NCBI GenBank assembly: GCA_963833885.1
Contig: CAWHZU010000006.1
Coordinates: forward strand, 1 to 64,000
Reading direction: 5' to 3'
DNA: 64,000 nucleotides
Source of the DNA: JASHPR01 sp963833885
GTDB taxonomy: Bacteria > Actinomycetota > Actinomycetes > Streptosporangiales > Streptosporangiaceae
Program-made: the position numbers and the translations under genes
Notes under the pieces: generated by a model
Told to the model about the DNA's origin: nothing
Database searches by the model: none
Seen by the model: the letters and a program-made list of their open reading frames with translations, nothing else
Shown here: positions 36,140 through 44,841 of the stretch, piece by piece
Position numbering within the stretch: the stretch's first letter is position 1
How the letters are laid out: each line of letters begins with the position of its first letter

Positions 36140-37029
36140 CAGCGCACTCCCCAGCGCGCTCGCAGCCCGTCTCCGAGCAGGTTCAGGCAGAGCACGCTTA
36201 CCAGCAGGAAGATGCTCGGCACTAGCACGAAGCGCGGGTAGACCGACATGAACGACTGGCCGGCTGCGATCATGTTGCCCCAGCTCGGGCCCGGCGGCGG
36301 GATGCCGTAGCCGAGGAAGTCGAGCGCGCCCTCCAGGATTATCGTGATTCCGGCGCCGAGCAGGCTGAACGTCAGCAGCTGCGGCAGCATGTTGGGGACG
36401 AGGTGCAGGAGCTGGATGCGCCAGGCCCGGCTGCCGGACAGCCGGGCCGCGACGACGAACGGCTGGTCGCGCAGGCGCAGCGTCGCGGCCCTGGCAACCC
36501 TGCCGAAGGCCGGGATGCTGAAGGCGGACAGCGCCCAGATCACGTGCGTCTCGCTGGGGCCGAGGCTGTCGGAGATCGCGAGGACGAGGACGAGCGAGGG
36601 AAAGGCGATGAACACGTCGAGGATCCGCATCAGGACCGCCTCGAGCCAGCCGCCGCGGTACGCGGCGAGCATCCCGAACAGCCCGCCGATCACCAGGCCA
36701 ATGACCTGGACGGCGGCGGCGACCTCGAATGAGACCCGGCCGCCGTACAGGATCCTCGACATGACATCGTCGCCGACCGTGTCCGTACCGAGGATGTGAC
36801 CCGGTGACCACAGCGGCAGGTTGGTAGTGAGCAGCGACCCGCCGATCGGCTTGGGCACCGGGTAGACCAGCGGCCAGATGAAGCAGAAGAAAAGGAGTGC
36901 CGCCAGCACGGCGCCGGGAATCGTGATCTCTGCCGAGCGGAGCCAGCCGCGCGACGCCCGTCCGGCCGCCTCGGACTCCGGCCCCGCCGGTACTGGCGTG
37001 GTCAGGATCTCAGCTGCGGGAACGGACAT
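36139..37029 (-). CDS. dppC: Dipeptide/oligopeptide-type ABC importer permease (DppC)
   Basis: This membrane protein of about 296 residues has a hydrophobic N-terminal helix ('IPGAVLAALLFFCFIWPLVY') followed by 'HILGTDTVGDDVMSRILYGG' (typical DppC 'GTDxxGRDxxSR' site) and the coupling helix 'VVAARLSGSRAWRIQLLHLV' then 'PNMLPQLL'. It ends with 'LCLNLLGDGLRARWGVR', a family signature. ATG 37029 lies inside the 3' end of the DppB-type gene (20 bp overlap). Confidence 0.87.
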   Translation of the reverse strand: MSVPAAEILTTPVPAGPESEAAGRASRGWLRSAEITIPGAVLAALLFFCFIWPLVYPVPKPIGGSLLTTNLPLWSPGHILGTDTVGDDVMSRILYGGRVSFEVAAAVQVIGLVIGGLFGMLAAYRGGWLEAVLMRILDVFIAFPSLVLVLAISDSLGPSETHVIWALSAFSIPAFGRVARAATLRLRDQPFVVAARLSGSRAWRIQLLHLVPNMLPQLLTFSLLGAGITIILEGALDFLGYGIPPPGPSWGNMIAAGQSFMSVYPRFVLVPSIFLLVSVLCLNLLGDGLRARWGVR

Positions 37030-38044
37030 GGCGGATCCTTGGGTCGAGCACACCGTAGAGCAGGTCGGTGGCAAGGTTGGCCAGGACGACGACAGCGCCG
37101 AACACGAGCACGATTCCCTCGACGACCGGGACGTCCCTGTTGCTGATCGCCTGGAGTAGCTCGTAACCGATGCCGGGCAGCGAGAAGATCTGCTCCACGA
37201 TGACCGTCGACCCGATGAGCGTGGCGAGGTTCAGGCCGATGACCGTAAGCAGTCCGATAAAGGAATTCCGCAGGGCGTGCTGGGTCAGTACCCGCCAGGG
37301 CCCGAGGCCCTTGGCCCTGGCCGTCACTATGTAGTCCTCGGACTGCATCTGCTCGAGCAGGTCTGCCCGCAGGAACCTGGTGTAGAAGGCCGCCAGCGGC
37401 AGCGCGACGACGATCGCCGGCAGGGTCAGGTCCTTGAGATTTCCCGCTATCCCGGCGCCGATCGACTGGTAGCCGATCGCGGGGAAGATCGGTATGTCGA
37501 CGGCGAAGAACAGGACAAGCAGCAGGCCCAGCACGTACGGCGCGATCGAGATGCCGCACATGCTGAGCACCATGCCAAGCCGGTCGGTCAGGCCCCGCGG
37601 CCGGTGCGCACACAGCACCGCGAGCGGGATCGACACTACGAAGGTGATGACCAGTGCGTAGGCCACCAGCTCGAGGGTGACCGGGAGGCGCTGCTCCAGG
37701 ACCGACGCGACCGTCTGCGGGCTGGCGAGCGAGCTGCCCAGGTTGCCGTGCACCACACCGCCGAGCCAGTGCCCGTAACGGACCCACAGCGGTTGATTGA
37801 GGTGCAGCTTGATGCTGAAGGCCCGGATCTCGGCGGGGGTGGCGTTGATACCGAGGAGGGCCGAGGCGGCGTCGCCGGGCAGCGCGTTGAGGGTAAGGAA
37901 CGTCAGGAATGTCACGCCCCACAGGACGGGAATGGCCGACAGCAGCCGGCGGCCGCTCAACCGCAGTGCCGGAGAGCTGGCCAGGCGGCGCGCCCGCGCG
38001 CCGCCTGGCCAGCGAGTCGGCTGAACGGTAACCGGTGCGTTCAT
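37010..38044 (-). CDS. dppB: Dipeptide/oligopeptide-type ABC importer permease (DppB)
   Basis: This 344-residue membrane protein has an extended basic N-terminus, then the DppB pattern: 'RRLLSAIPVLWGVTFLTFLT' first helix, 'LNQPLWVRYGHWLGGVVHGN' then 'LGSSLASPQTVASVLEQRLP', and the coupling region 'SEDYIVTARAKGLGPWRVLT' with 'QHALRNSF'. 'VEQIFSLPGIGYELLQAISN' is the usual end motif. The start is 19 bp after the binding-protein stop. With DppC it forms the channel. Confidence 0.87.
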   Translation of the reverse strand: MNAPVTVQPTRWPGGARARRLASSPALRLSGRRLLSAIPVLWGVTFLTFLTLNALPGDAASALLGINATPAEIRAFSIKLHLNQPLWVRYGHWLGGVVHGNLGSSLASPQTVASVLEQRLPVTLELVAYALVITFVVSIPLAVLCAHRPRGLTDRLGMVLSMCGISIAPYVLGLLLVLFFAVDIPIFPAIGYQSIGAGIAGNLKDLTLPAIVVALPLAAFYTRFLRADLLEQMQSEDYIVTARAKGLGPWRVLTQHALRNSFIGLLTVIGLNLATLIGSTVIVEQIFSLPGIGYELLQAISNRDVPVVEGIVLVFGAVVVLANLATDLLYGVLDPRIRHVRSRS

Positions 38045-38063
38045 ATCGGCAGCGATCTCACCC

Positions 38064-39671
38064 TCATCCGTTGTTGTACGCGTATTGCCACAGCACCTCC
38101 GGGTTGACGTCGGTCACGGGGATGGGCGTCGTCAGGCCGGGTCCGCCTACGCCCTTGACGGCGATGTTGTAGCTGGCGATCGGGAACAGGAACGGTCCGT
38201 AGGCGTTCTGGGCAATGTAGGCGGCCACCGCGGCGTAGTCAGTCTTCCGCGTGGCGCTGTTGATCGTCGCCGCCGCGGCGTTCAGCAACCCGTCGAGCTT
38301 CGGGTCGTGCACGCCGCTGAACGGCGAGGTGGATGCGAACCGGAATGCGACGCCCACGCCGGTGCCCGGGTCGTAGGCGCCCGCGGTCTGCAGCATCGCC
38401 TGCCACTTGCCCTGGGTGAAGGCGCCGATAAGGCCGGTCAGGTCGAAGTCGCTGAGATTGACCTTCATGCCGGCTGCCTGCCACTCGGTCTGGACGGCCT
38501 CGTTCAGCGAGATGGCAGTAGGCACGTTGATGGTGCCGAGATTGAAGCTCAGACCGCCGAGCTGCTTGACCAGCGCCTTGGCCTTCGCCAGGTCGTAGCC
38601 GATGTAGCCGGTCACGGTTTGCTGGTAGAACAGGCCAGCCGGTGCCGTAAACGACTCACCGGGCGGGTAGGTGTCCTGGAACAGGCCCTTGTCCAGCAGC
38701 GCCGCGTCGGTCGCATAGTAGATCGCCTCCCGCGCCAGCTTGTTGTTGAACGGGGCAATCTTCGTGTTGAGCTGGATGTCGTAGGGAGACGTGGATGGCT
38801 CCGCCGTCGTCTGGAACTTCGCCTTGAAAGCGCTCACCAGCTGTGGCGTCGACATTCCCTCGTAGGCCTGGCCCGAGCCAGCTTCCATAGCCGTCAGCGC
38901 TTGCTGGTCGCCCGCCACCGACTTGAAGGTCAGGTTGTGCAGGTAGGGCAGGCCGTTCTGCCAGTAGGCCGGGTTCTTCGCCAGCACCAGCTCGGAGTCC
39001 GGCGTGTCGCTGACCACGGTGAACGGACCGGCCCCGACGGGCTTCAGGGCGAACGCCTTCGCACCGAGCTTCTTGATCGCGGTCGGCGAGGCGATCCAGT
39101 TGAACACGTTGCCCTGCAGGGCGTTGATGAACGGCGCGTCGACGTAGGACAGCGTGAGGGAGACGCTGTAGGGCCCCGTCATGGTGATTGTGGGGGGGCT
39201 GAGGAAGACCGGCTTGCAGGTGCAGGTCGCCGCCAGGTCGCGCTTCCAGTTGTAGACAACCGCGGCCGCGTTGAACGGGGTCCCGTCGGAGAACTTCACG
39301 CCCTGGCGGAGCGTGATGTTCACAGTCTTGCCCCCGTTGGCGAAGCTGTAGCCGGTGGCTAGGTCCCCCACCGTCTTGCCGCCGGCCTCCAGCTGGAACA
39401 GCTCACCATAGATGGCGTCCATGTAGCTCTGGTTCGCCGCGCCGTCGGTGTCGGTGGCTGGGTCCAGGCCTGGCCAGTTGCCCGCGTAGCCGGAGCCCTC
39501 CAGCACGGTGAGCGAGCCGCCGTGCTTCGGCCCCGAGGCTGCGGGCGATGCTGGGCTCGTCGACGCCCCGCAGCCGGCCAGGATGACCGCCACTACCGTC
39601 GCGATGATGACAGACGACACTCGCAAGGCAGACAGCCTGACGTTGCGTCTCGGATACGCATGTGGTCTCAC
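38064..39671 (-). CDS. Dipeptide/oligopeptide-type ABC importer, substrate-binding lipoprotein
   Basis: This SBP family 5 (DppA/OppA-like) lipoprotein has 535 residues. The lipobox VILAGC ends at residue 34, followed by a Ser/Pro linker. The mature domain shows 'GLDPATDTDGAANQSYMDAI', 'VNITLRQGVKFSDGTPFNAA', 'PVGAGPFTVVSDTPDSELVL' and 'LAKNPAYWQ', all family signatures. GTG 39671 was taken as start, with GGGAG 8 bases upstream. Such proteins bind peptides, but also opines, nickel, glutathione and sugars, so the ligand is unclear. It is the first gene of the importer operon and diverges from the IclR regulator at 40105. Confidence 0.88.
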   Translation of the reverse strand: MRPHAYPRRNVRLSALRVSSVIIATVVAVILAGCGASTSPASPAASGPKHGGSLTVLEGSGYAGNWPGLDPATDTDGAANQSYMDAIYGELFQLEAGGKTVGDLATGYSFANGGKTVNITLRQGVKFSDGTPFNAAAVVYNWKRDLAATCTCKPVFLSPPTITMTGPYSVSLTLSYVDAPFINALQGNVFNWIASPTAIKKLGAKAFALKPVGAGPFTVVSDTPDSELVLAKNPAYWQNGLPYLHNLTFKSVAGDQQALTAMEAGSGQAYEGMSTPQLVSAFKAKFQTTAEPSTSPYDIQLNTKIAPFNNKLAREAIYYATDAALLDKGLFQDTYPPGESFTAPAGLFYQQTVTGYIGYDLAKAKALVKQLGGLSFNLGTINVPTAISLNEAVQTEWQAAGMKVNLSDFDLTGLIGAFTQGKWQAMLQTAGAYDPGTGVGVAFRFASTSPFSGVHDPKLDGLLNAAAATINSATRKTDYAAVAAYIAQNAYGPFLFPIASYNIAVKGVGGPGLTTPIPVTDVNPEVLWQYAYNNG

Positions 39672-40104
39672 GTCGATGCTCCCGCCATAGAGATACTCCC
39701 GTTACGGACCGGCGGCTGCGCAGGCCAGCGCCGCCTGGCCCAGGCGGCACGGCTCGGCAGACTTCAGTGCAGTGCCTTGCCTCAGTGATGACGCGCCCAG
39801 CTTCGGCGACTCGCCCCACGTGCGTCCACAACGCTTCCGCCGGGCGAAAGGGAGATGCCGGCTCGCGGGTGCCCCTCGGTGGATACCTGGCCGCGGCCGT
39901 GTCCTGCCATAGCCGCACCTGCGTGGTGCACCGAAAGCTCGCCTCATGGTTTCGGCGGGCTTTGGTCCAAATCACATAGTTCTTGCAGAACCGGGCATCG
40001 CGTGCCAGCATAATTTCAGCCGTGTTAACTGCTCTCAGCGCTGCCTGGCTGGACGCTGGCGAGCTGTCGGCCTGGGCACATGGCGCTAAGGGCGAAGGTG
40101 CAGC
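39672..40104. promoter_or_regulatory. Divergent promoter region between the importer and the IclR regulator
   Basis: These 433 bp contain no convincing gene. A CCGAAA / TTTCGG inverted repeat (39931-39936 and 39950-39955) lies on the regulator side and could be an operator; the arms are only six bases, so chance is possible. The ribosome binding site of the IclR gene (GAAGGTG) ends 5 bases before its ATG. Confidence 0.4.
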
Positions 40105-40977
40105 ATGCCGGAACTGCTCGATGCCTCAGCGGAGGCGAACGCGCAGACTCCTCGCACCAACGCGGCCGGCCGACTGCTGGCGGTGCTTGACGCTTTCGGG
40201 CCGCGAAACCGCGCGCTCTCACTGAGCGAGATATCGCGGCGCTCGGGGCTGAGCCTCTCCACTGCTCACCGGCTGGTCCACGAGCTGGTTAGCTGGGGTG
40301 CGCTGGAGCGGGATCCGAACGGGTGCTACTCGATCGGCGTGCGTCTGCTGGAACTGGCGGCCCTGGCGCCACGCGGGCTTGACCTGCGGGAGGCGGCGTT
40401 CCCCTGCCTGGACCAGCTGCATCACCGCACCCGCGGCAATGTGCATCTCGGCGTGCGCGACGGCATGGAGGTTGTCTATGTCGAGGCGATCCGCGCCTGT
40501 GCCACTCACCCGACCAACGGCAAGGCGGGCGACCGCTGGCCACTGCACGCCACCGGCACCGGCCTGGTCCTGCTGGCGTTTGCCGACCGCGAGCTGCAGG
40601 AGGCGGCAATGCGGCGCCCGCTGGAGCGGTACACGCGGCTGACCGTCACCGACCCGGCGCAGCTGCGACGAAAGCTTGCCCAGGTCAGGCAGTCGGGTTA
40701 TGCCGTCGCGGTCGGCCAGATCACGCTGCCGGATCTGGTCGTGGCGGTGCCCGTGCATGACCCGTTCGGCGGCCTGGCCGCAGCCATCAGCGTGGTGGTC
40801 GAGGCCGCGCGAGCCAGGCCTCAAGCCCTGGCCAGGATGCTGACCGATGCGTCCACGGAGATCACCCGCAGGCTGGCGACGCAGTCCGAGCAGCGGCTGG
40901 CCAGCGGAGCGCACCGGCATACCGGATTCGCGCCGGTAGCACCGGCGACGTCTGGTCGCGTCAGCGCACCGGTTTGA
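40105..40977 (+). CDS. IclR-family transcriptional regulator
   Basis: This 290-residue regulator has an N-terminal winged helix-turn-helix ('AAGRLLAVLDAFGPRNRALS', 'LSEISRRSGLSLSTAHRLVH', 'ELVSWGALERDPNGCYSIGV') and a C-terminal ligand domain with 'ATGTGLVLLAFAD', 'VRQSGYAVAVGQITLPDLVV' and 'AVPVHDPFGGLAAAISV'. IclR proteins often control aromatic or keto-acid catabolism with the pathway substrate as ligand. It diverges from the importer operon, its most likely target. Its 3' end overlaps the amidohydrolase gene on the opposite strand by 17 bp. Confidence 0.87.
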   Translation: MPELLDASAEANAQTPRTNAAGRLLAVLDAFGPRNRALSLSEISRRSGLSLSTAHRLVHELVSWGALERDPNGCYSIGVRLLELAALAPRGLDLREAAFPCLDQLHHRTRGNVHLGVRDGMEVVYVEAIRACATHPTNGKAGDRWPLHATGTGLVLLAFADRELQEAAMRRPLERYTRLTVTDPAQLRRKLAQVRQSGYAVAVGQITLPDLVVAVPVHDPFGGLAAAISVVVEAARARPQALARMLTDASTEITRRLATQSEQRLASGAHRHTGFAPVAPATSGRVSAPV

Positions 40978-41965
40978 TCCCCAGCCAGCGGAACGCGTTG
41001 TTCCAGGTGATGTCGTCCAGCGCGGCCGGCGGCAGTTCCAGCGAGCGAAGCGTCCGCCCAGCCGGATCCTCGCGCGGCATCGCCGGGAAGTCCGAGCCGA
41101 CGAGCAGCCGGCCCGGGCCGAGATAGTCGACGAGGAAGCGCAGCGCCCGGCGATCGAACACCAGCGTGTCGTAATAGAAACGGCGGGCGAACTCCAGCGG
41201 CGACGGGCCGTCGTCCGGCATGGGTGCCCGCTCCGGCACCCTGGGCTCCTCGTTCCAGCTGCCGCTCCAGAAGTACTGGGCGCGCGGCAGCATGAGCGGG
41301 AAGCCGCCGGCCGCGTGGCTGAAGGCGATCCGCAGCTCCGGGCACTTGGCCGCCGTGCCGCCGGCGATGAGCGATGCGGCCGCCAGCGCGCCCTCGATCC
41401 CCACCACGTACGTCCCCGCCGCCTTGGGCGGCAGCCGGTCGGTCGCGGACGGCATGGCGTGCACGAAGACCGCCAGGCCCAGCCGGGCAGCCTCGGTGAA
41501 GAACGGCAGGAACCGCTCGGCGCCGATCGAGGCACCGAGCACGTTCGAGGCAATCTCCACGCCGGCCAGCCCCAGATCACCGATCGCAGCCAGCTCCGCG
41601 GCGGCGGCGTCCGGATCCTGCATGGGCACCATGCCGAGTCCGACCAGGCGGGTCGGATCGACGGAGCAGAACTGCGCGGTGACCTCGTTGACGTGCCTGG
41701 CCAGCGCCATGCCATCGGGGGCCGGCAGGTCGTAGCGCAGGAGCGGCGGCATGGGCGTGAGCACCTCAACGTCAACCCCGGAAGCCGTCTGCGCCGCCAG
41801 CCGGCGCTCTGCCTCGAAGAACACATCCCTGGCCCGGAACCGCATGGCGCCGAACACCAGCATGCGGTCGGTGCTCTGCTCGACCGGCTCCATCTGCGGG
41901 AAGCACGCGGGCGCGCCGGGCGGATAATCGCGCGGCAGCAGGTGGCAGTGGGCGTCGACGAGCAC
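40961..41965 (-). CDS. Amidohydrolase-2 family protein
   Basis: This 334-residue metal-dependent hydrolase/decarboxylase-like barrel has N-terminal 'MLVDAHCHLLPRDY' (HxH metal ligands), 'LAVFVHAMPSATDRLP', 'LRIAFSHAAGGFPLMLPRAQ' (His ligand) and 'LLVGSDFPAMPRED' (Asp ligand). It belongs to the ACMSD-like group that decarboxylates or hydrolyses aromatic-derived acids. It ends the long minus-strand operon that begins at 49581 and lies 25 bp after the zinc dehydrogenase. The substrate is unknown; the HxH form separates it from the E-x-A type enzyme at 21189. Confidence 0.8.
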   Translation of the reverse strand: MLVDAHCHLLPRDYPPGAPACFPQMEPVEQSTDRMLVFGAMRFRARDVFFEAERRLAAQTASGVDVEVLTPMPPLLRYDLPAPDGMALARHVNEVTAQFCSVDPTRLVGLGMVPMQDPDAAAAELAAIGDLGLAGVEIASNVLGASIGAERFLPFFTEAARLGLAVFVHAMPSATDRLPPKAAGTYVVGIEGALAAASLIAGGTAAKCPELRIAFSHAAGGFPLMLPRAQYFWSGSWNEEPRVPERAPMPDDGPSPLEFARRFYYDTLVFDRRALRFLVDYLGPGRLLVGSDFPAMPREDPAGRTLRSLELPPAALDDITWNNAFRWLGIKPVR

Positions 41966-41990
41966 GGAACAGCCTCCGGGTAATCGGGCG

Positions 41991-43108
41991 CTAGGTGGCC
42001 GGGTGGACCGAGACGTGGATCGCCGACTCGCCCGGCACGTCGCCGCCGAGCGTCTGGATGGCCAGCTCTGCCTCGTCTAGTCCGAACGTGTGCGTGTGCA
42101 TCTTCTCCAGCGGGAAGCGGCGGGACTCGATCAGCGCGATCGCGTCCGCCATCCCCCTGGCATCTACGCCGAAGGCGCCGCGGATCGTGAGCGCTCGGTT
42201 GATGATCAGGTCGGTGCGCAGCGGTATCTCGCGGTTGCCCTTGAGCCCGGCCAGCACCACCCGGCCGCCTGGCCGGACGGCCAGCAGCGCGTCGGAAACC
42301 GGCCCGGCGGCCAGCGGCGTTAGCTCGAGCACCAGGTCGGCCATCTTCCCGTCGGTGATCTCCCGGACCCGCTCGACGATGTCGTCTCCCGTGGTGCTGG
42401 CCCCGGCGTCGCCGTCCACTACCACGGTGTGGTCGGCGCCGAACTCGCGCGCCACCGCTAGCTTGTGCGCGTCGGCGGCCAGCCCGGTGATGATGATCGT
42501 GCCGGCCCCGGCCGCGCGCGCCGCGACGACCGCGGCTATGCCGCGCTGTCCGGCGCCCAGGACGAGCACGGTGTCGCCGAGCTGCACCTCGCCGAGGTGA
42601 CAGGTCCAGCGCACGCCCGCGCCCAGCGCGTTGTACATCGCGGCCAGTTCGGCGGGCAGGCTGTTATCCATCTTGTGCAGCACGGACGTGGGGGACAAAT
42701 ACATGTACTCGGCCAGCCCGCCCCACAGGGCCGGTCGGTGTCGACGCCGGTCACCCCGTGGCCGTACTTCCGGTTGCGGCAGAACTGGTACCGGCCGGTC
42801 AGGCAGTCCTGACAGGACCGGCAGGGCACGATCACTTCCAGCGCCACCCGGTCGCCGGGCTGTACGCCCCAGCGCTGCGCGGCGCGCTCACCGATCTCGT
42901 CGATGATTCCGAGGGGCTCGTGGCCAGGGATGAAAGCCGGCCTGGGCCCGCCTAGATGGCCCCGATAGGTCTCGACGTCGCTGCCGCAGATGCCGTTGGC
43001 CTCCACTCGCAGCAGTCCGTCGTCGGGACCTACCCGAGGGCGCGGGAACTCGCGCAGCTCGATCTTTCCCGGGCCCACCTGGACCGCCGCCCGCACCATG
43101 TCAGCCAT
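41991..43108 (-). pseudogene. Zinc-dependent alcohol dehydrogenase, frame-broken
   Basis: The 5' half (from ATG 43108) encodes the catalytic domain with 'NGICGSDVETYRGHL', 'IPGHEPLGIIDEIGE' and the structural zinc loop 'CRSCQDCLTGRYQFC'. The Rossmann half, in another frame (about 42725 to 41991), has 'VLVLGAGQRGIAAVVAARAA' and 'DLVLELTPLAAGPVSDALLA'. One base appears to be missing near 42727-42731 (between 'VDTDRP' and 'LWGGLAEYMYL'). If restored, the product would be a normal MDR enzyme of about 372 residues. Start ATG 43108 overlaps the preceding gene's stop. A sequence error is quite possible, since both halves are otherwise well kept. Confidence 0.8.
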
Positions 43109-44223
43109 TAGCTCTCCTCGTTCTTGTCCGTTGTCCGGCTGGCCGCGTCGGGCCTGGCAACCGGAACGGCAGCGCCGGACCAGTCGGCGAACAGCCGGAC
43201 CACCATCGAGATGCCCGCGTTGCGCGCCCCGGCTACGGCGATCAGCAGGTTCTCCCGGTTATCGCTCGACAGCATGCGCTGGAAGTGCGCAGCCGGCTCG
43301 CCGTCGCCAGGCAGCCGCACGCGGCCATCGAGGCCGTCTTTGCCCGCGCGGGCCAGCTCTGCGGTACTGCGGCCGCAGCGTTCCGCCAGCCAGGCCCGCA
43401 CCTGCGTCCGGTCAAACCCGGCGCCCGCCAGCAGCTGGGCGTGCTCCGGGCAGAACACGACCCCGGCCGCCGCGTACTGGAAGATCCACGAGCCGGACCG
43501 GCCAATGGTGTCGGCAAAGTCCCCGAGCAACTGCTCGGCGCTACTGGTGTGCCGGTTGTCGACGAACTCGCACGTGCGCAGCAGTGTTGCCGACACCGCC
43601 GAGGTGCCGTCCGGAAGCCCGGCCTCGCTGGCGAGCGGCGGCCAGGGGCTCTCCTCCTCGTTCTCCGCCAGGCAGATCGACCAGCGGCCGGGCAGCCCCT
43701 GGGTGGCCTGCTCGAGCTCGTGCGGGTGGATGCCATAGACATTGCGCACGATCAGCCCGATCGCCCGGGGCACGGTCGCGTTCGGCCGGAACCCCGGCCC
43801 GAAGGCCCCGCCAGCGGCGTTAAAACCCAGCTCGGCGCGGACCGGGCCGTTCACCACGATCAATGGAGCTGGCCCGCTGGTCGACTGCCAGCCGCCGCCG
43901 CCGGTGGCCCGCTCCCGCATCAGCGCTTCCCACGCGGCCAGGACGACCGGGAAGTACTCAGGCCGGCAGCCGGCCAGCACAGCGTTGATGGCCGCGAGCC
44001 TGACCGTGACGACGCGGTCCAGCTGGGGCAGGCGCCCGATCACTTCGTGCGGACTGCGGCCAGCCGCCGCCACGAACTTGTCCACCAGCGGCTGGGTGGC
44101 CGGGACGAGCGGCAGGCCGTCGGACCAGCCCTGCTCGTAGCAATGCTCGATGGCCGCCTGGGCGGCGTCCGGGTCGAGCCCGGCCGGCGGCGCCGGGGGT
44201 GCCGAGCGGGCGGCGGTTGTCAC
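43108..44223 (-). CDS. Unknown protein, coupled to a UGSC-family protein
   Basis: I do not recognise a named domain in this 371-residue protein. It begins with an Ala/Pro-rich tail, then 'AIEHCYEQGWSDGLPLVPAT', a stretch 'LIVVNGPVRAELGFNAAGGA' then 'FGPGFRPNATVPRAIGLIVR', 'NVYGIHPHELEQATQGLPGR' and an unusually acidic 'CLAENEEESPWPPLASEAGL'. No signal peptide or clear membrane helix is visible. Its GTG start overlaps the UGSC-family stop (GTGA), so the two are translated together and probably form a complex. Cysteines occur in 'EHCYEQG', 'LAGCRPEYF', 'WSICLAENE', 'LRTCEFVD', 'VVFCPEHA' and 'AERCGRS'. It lies between dehydrogenase genes, so a catabolic role is likely (inference). Confidence 0.7.
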   Translation of the reverse strand: MTTAARSAPPAPPAGLDPDAAQAAIEHCYEQGWSDGLPLVPATQPLVDKFVAAAGRSPHEVIGRLPQLDRVVTVRLAAINAVLAGCRPEYFPVVLAAWEALMRERATGGGGWQSTSGPAPLIVVNGPVRAELGFNAAGGAFGPGFRPNATVPRAIGLIVRNVYGIHPHELEQATQGLPGRWSICLAENEEESPWPPLASEAGLPDGTSAVSATLLRTCEFVDNRHTSSAEQLLGDFADTIGRSGSWIFQYAAAGVVFCPEHAQLLAGAGFDRTQVRAWLAERCGRSTAELARAGKDGLDGRVRLPGDGEPAAHFQRMLSSDNRENLLIAVAGARNAGISMVVRLFADWSGAAVPVARPDAASRTTDKNEES

Positions 44224-44777
44224 TGGCCGACTCGCGCCGTCAGTAGTGCGACGACCTCAGGCGCCAGTCGCTTGGCTCGCTCGCGCACCTGCTCCGCGTC
44301 GAGCACTGCGACCGGGTGCTCGGTGACGATGTACCGATAGTCAGGCGCGCCGCGCAGTTCCGCCATTGCGGTGGCGGTAACCGCGAAGGCATCACTGCAG
44401 ATCACCGCAGCGGGCAGGCCGGCCTGCTCGAACAGGATGCCGTCGGCGACCGCGGACGCGCTGCATGACCCGCAGTCGCCGACGCCGGTGAGCACGACGT
44501 CGCATTCGCGCCGGTACAGCTCGATCAGGTCGGCTGGCGCCGGCGCGGCAAAGTTCGGCTTGGTCTCCGCGACCGTGACGGACGCCTCGGCGTGCTCGGC
44601 GGCCAGCAGCTTGCCGATCTCGGCCAGCAGCAGCGCGGCGTTGTGCTTGGTGTTGTTCATCAGGCCCACCCGCAGCCCGGCCAGGCCGGGCGGGCGGGGC
44701 GCGAGTACCAGGCCGCGCGACCGCGCGGCCGGTGCGAAGTCGGCCCGCCCGGTCGGGTCGAGGATAGCGTTCGGCAT
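44220..44777 (-). CDS. UGSC-family protein, cysteine form
   Basis: This 185-residue protein belongs to the UGSC (seleno)protein family, named for a Sec-Gly-Ser-Cys motif. Here the motif is CGSC in 'LTGVGDCGSCSASAVADG', encoded by TGC codons, so it is the cysteine variant. The surrounding pattern also fits: 'LRVGLMNNTKHNAALLLAEI' near the N-terminus and 'GLPAAVICSDAFAVTATAMA', 'PDYRYIVTEHPVAVL' after the motif. The CxxC-like pair could act as a redox dithiol. The biochemical role of the family is not established to my knowledge. It is 65 bp after the first NDMA-type dehydrogenase and overlaps the 371-residue unknown. Confidence 0.75.
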   Translation of the reverse strand: MPNAILDPTGRADFAPAARSRGLVLAPRPPGLAGLRVGLMNNTKHNAALLLAEIGKLLAAEHAEASVTVAETKPNFAAPAPADLIELYRRECDVVLTGVGDCGSCSASAVADGILFEQAGLPAAVICSDAFAVTATAMAELRGAPDYRYIVTEHPVAVLDAEQVRERAKRLAPEVVALLTARVGQ

Positions 44778-44841
44778 GGCAGGACTTCCTTTCCAGATCT
44801 TCGGTGCGATGCTCGGCTCGCGCGGGCTCGCGCCGCCGGGC

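Noticed and set aside
38085..39362. 425-codon plus-strand frame
   Set aside because: Antisense to the importer binding-protein gene, with no recognisable domain.
44220..44777. Selenocysteine in the UGSC protein
   Set aside because: The motif codon is TGC (Cys), not TGA, and no recoding is needed.
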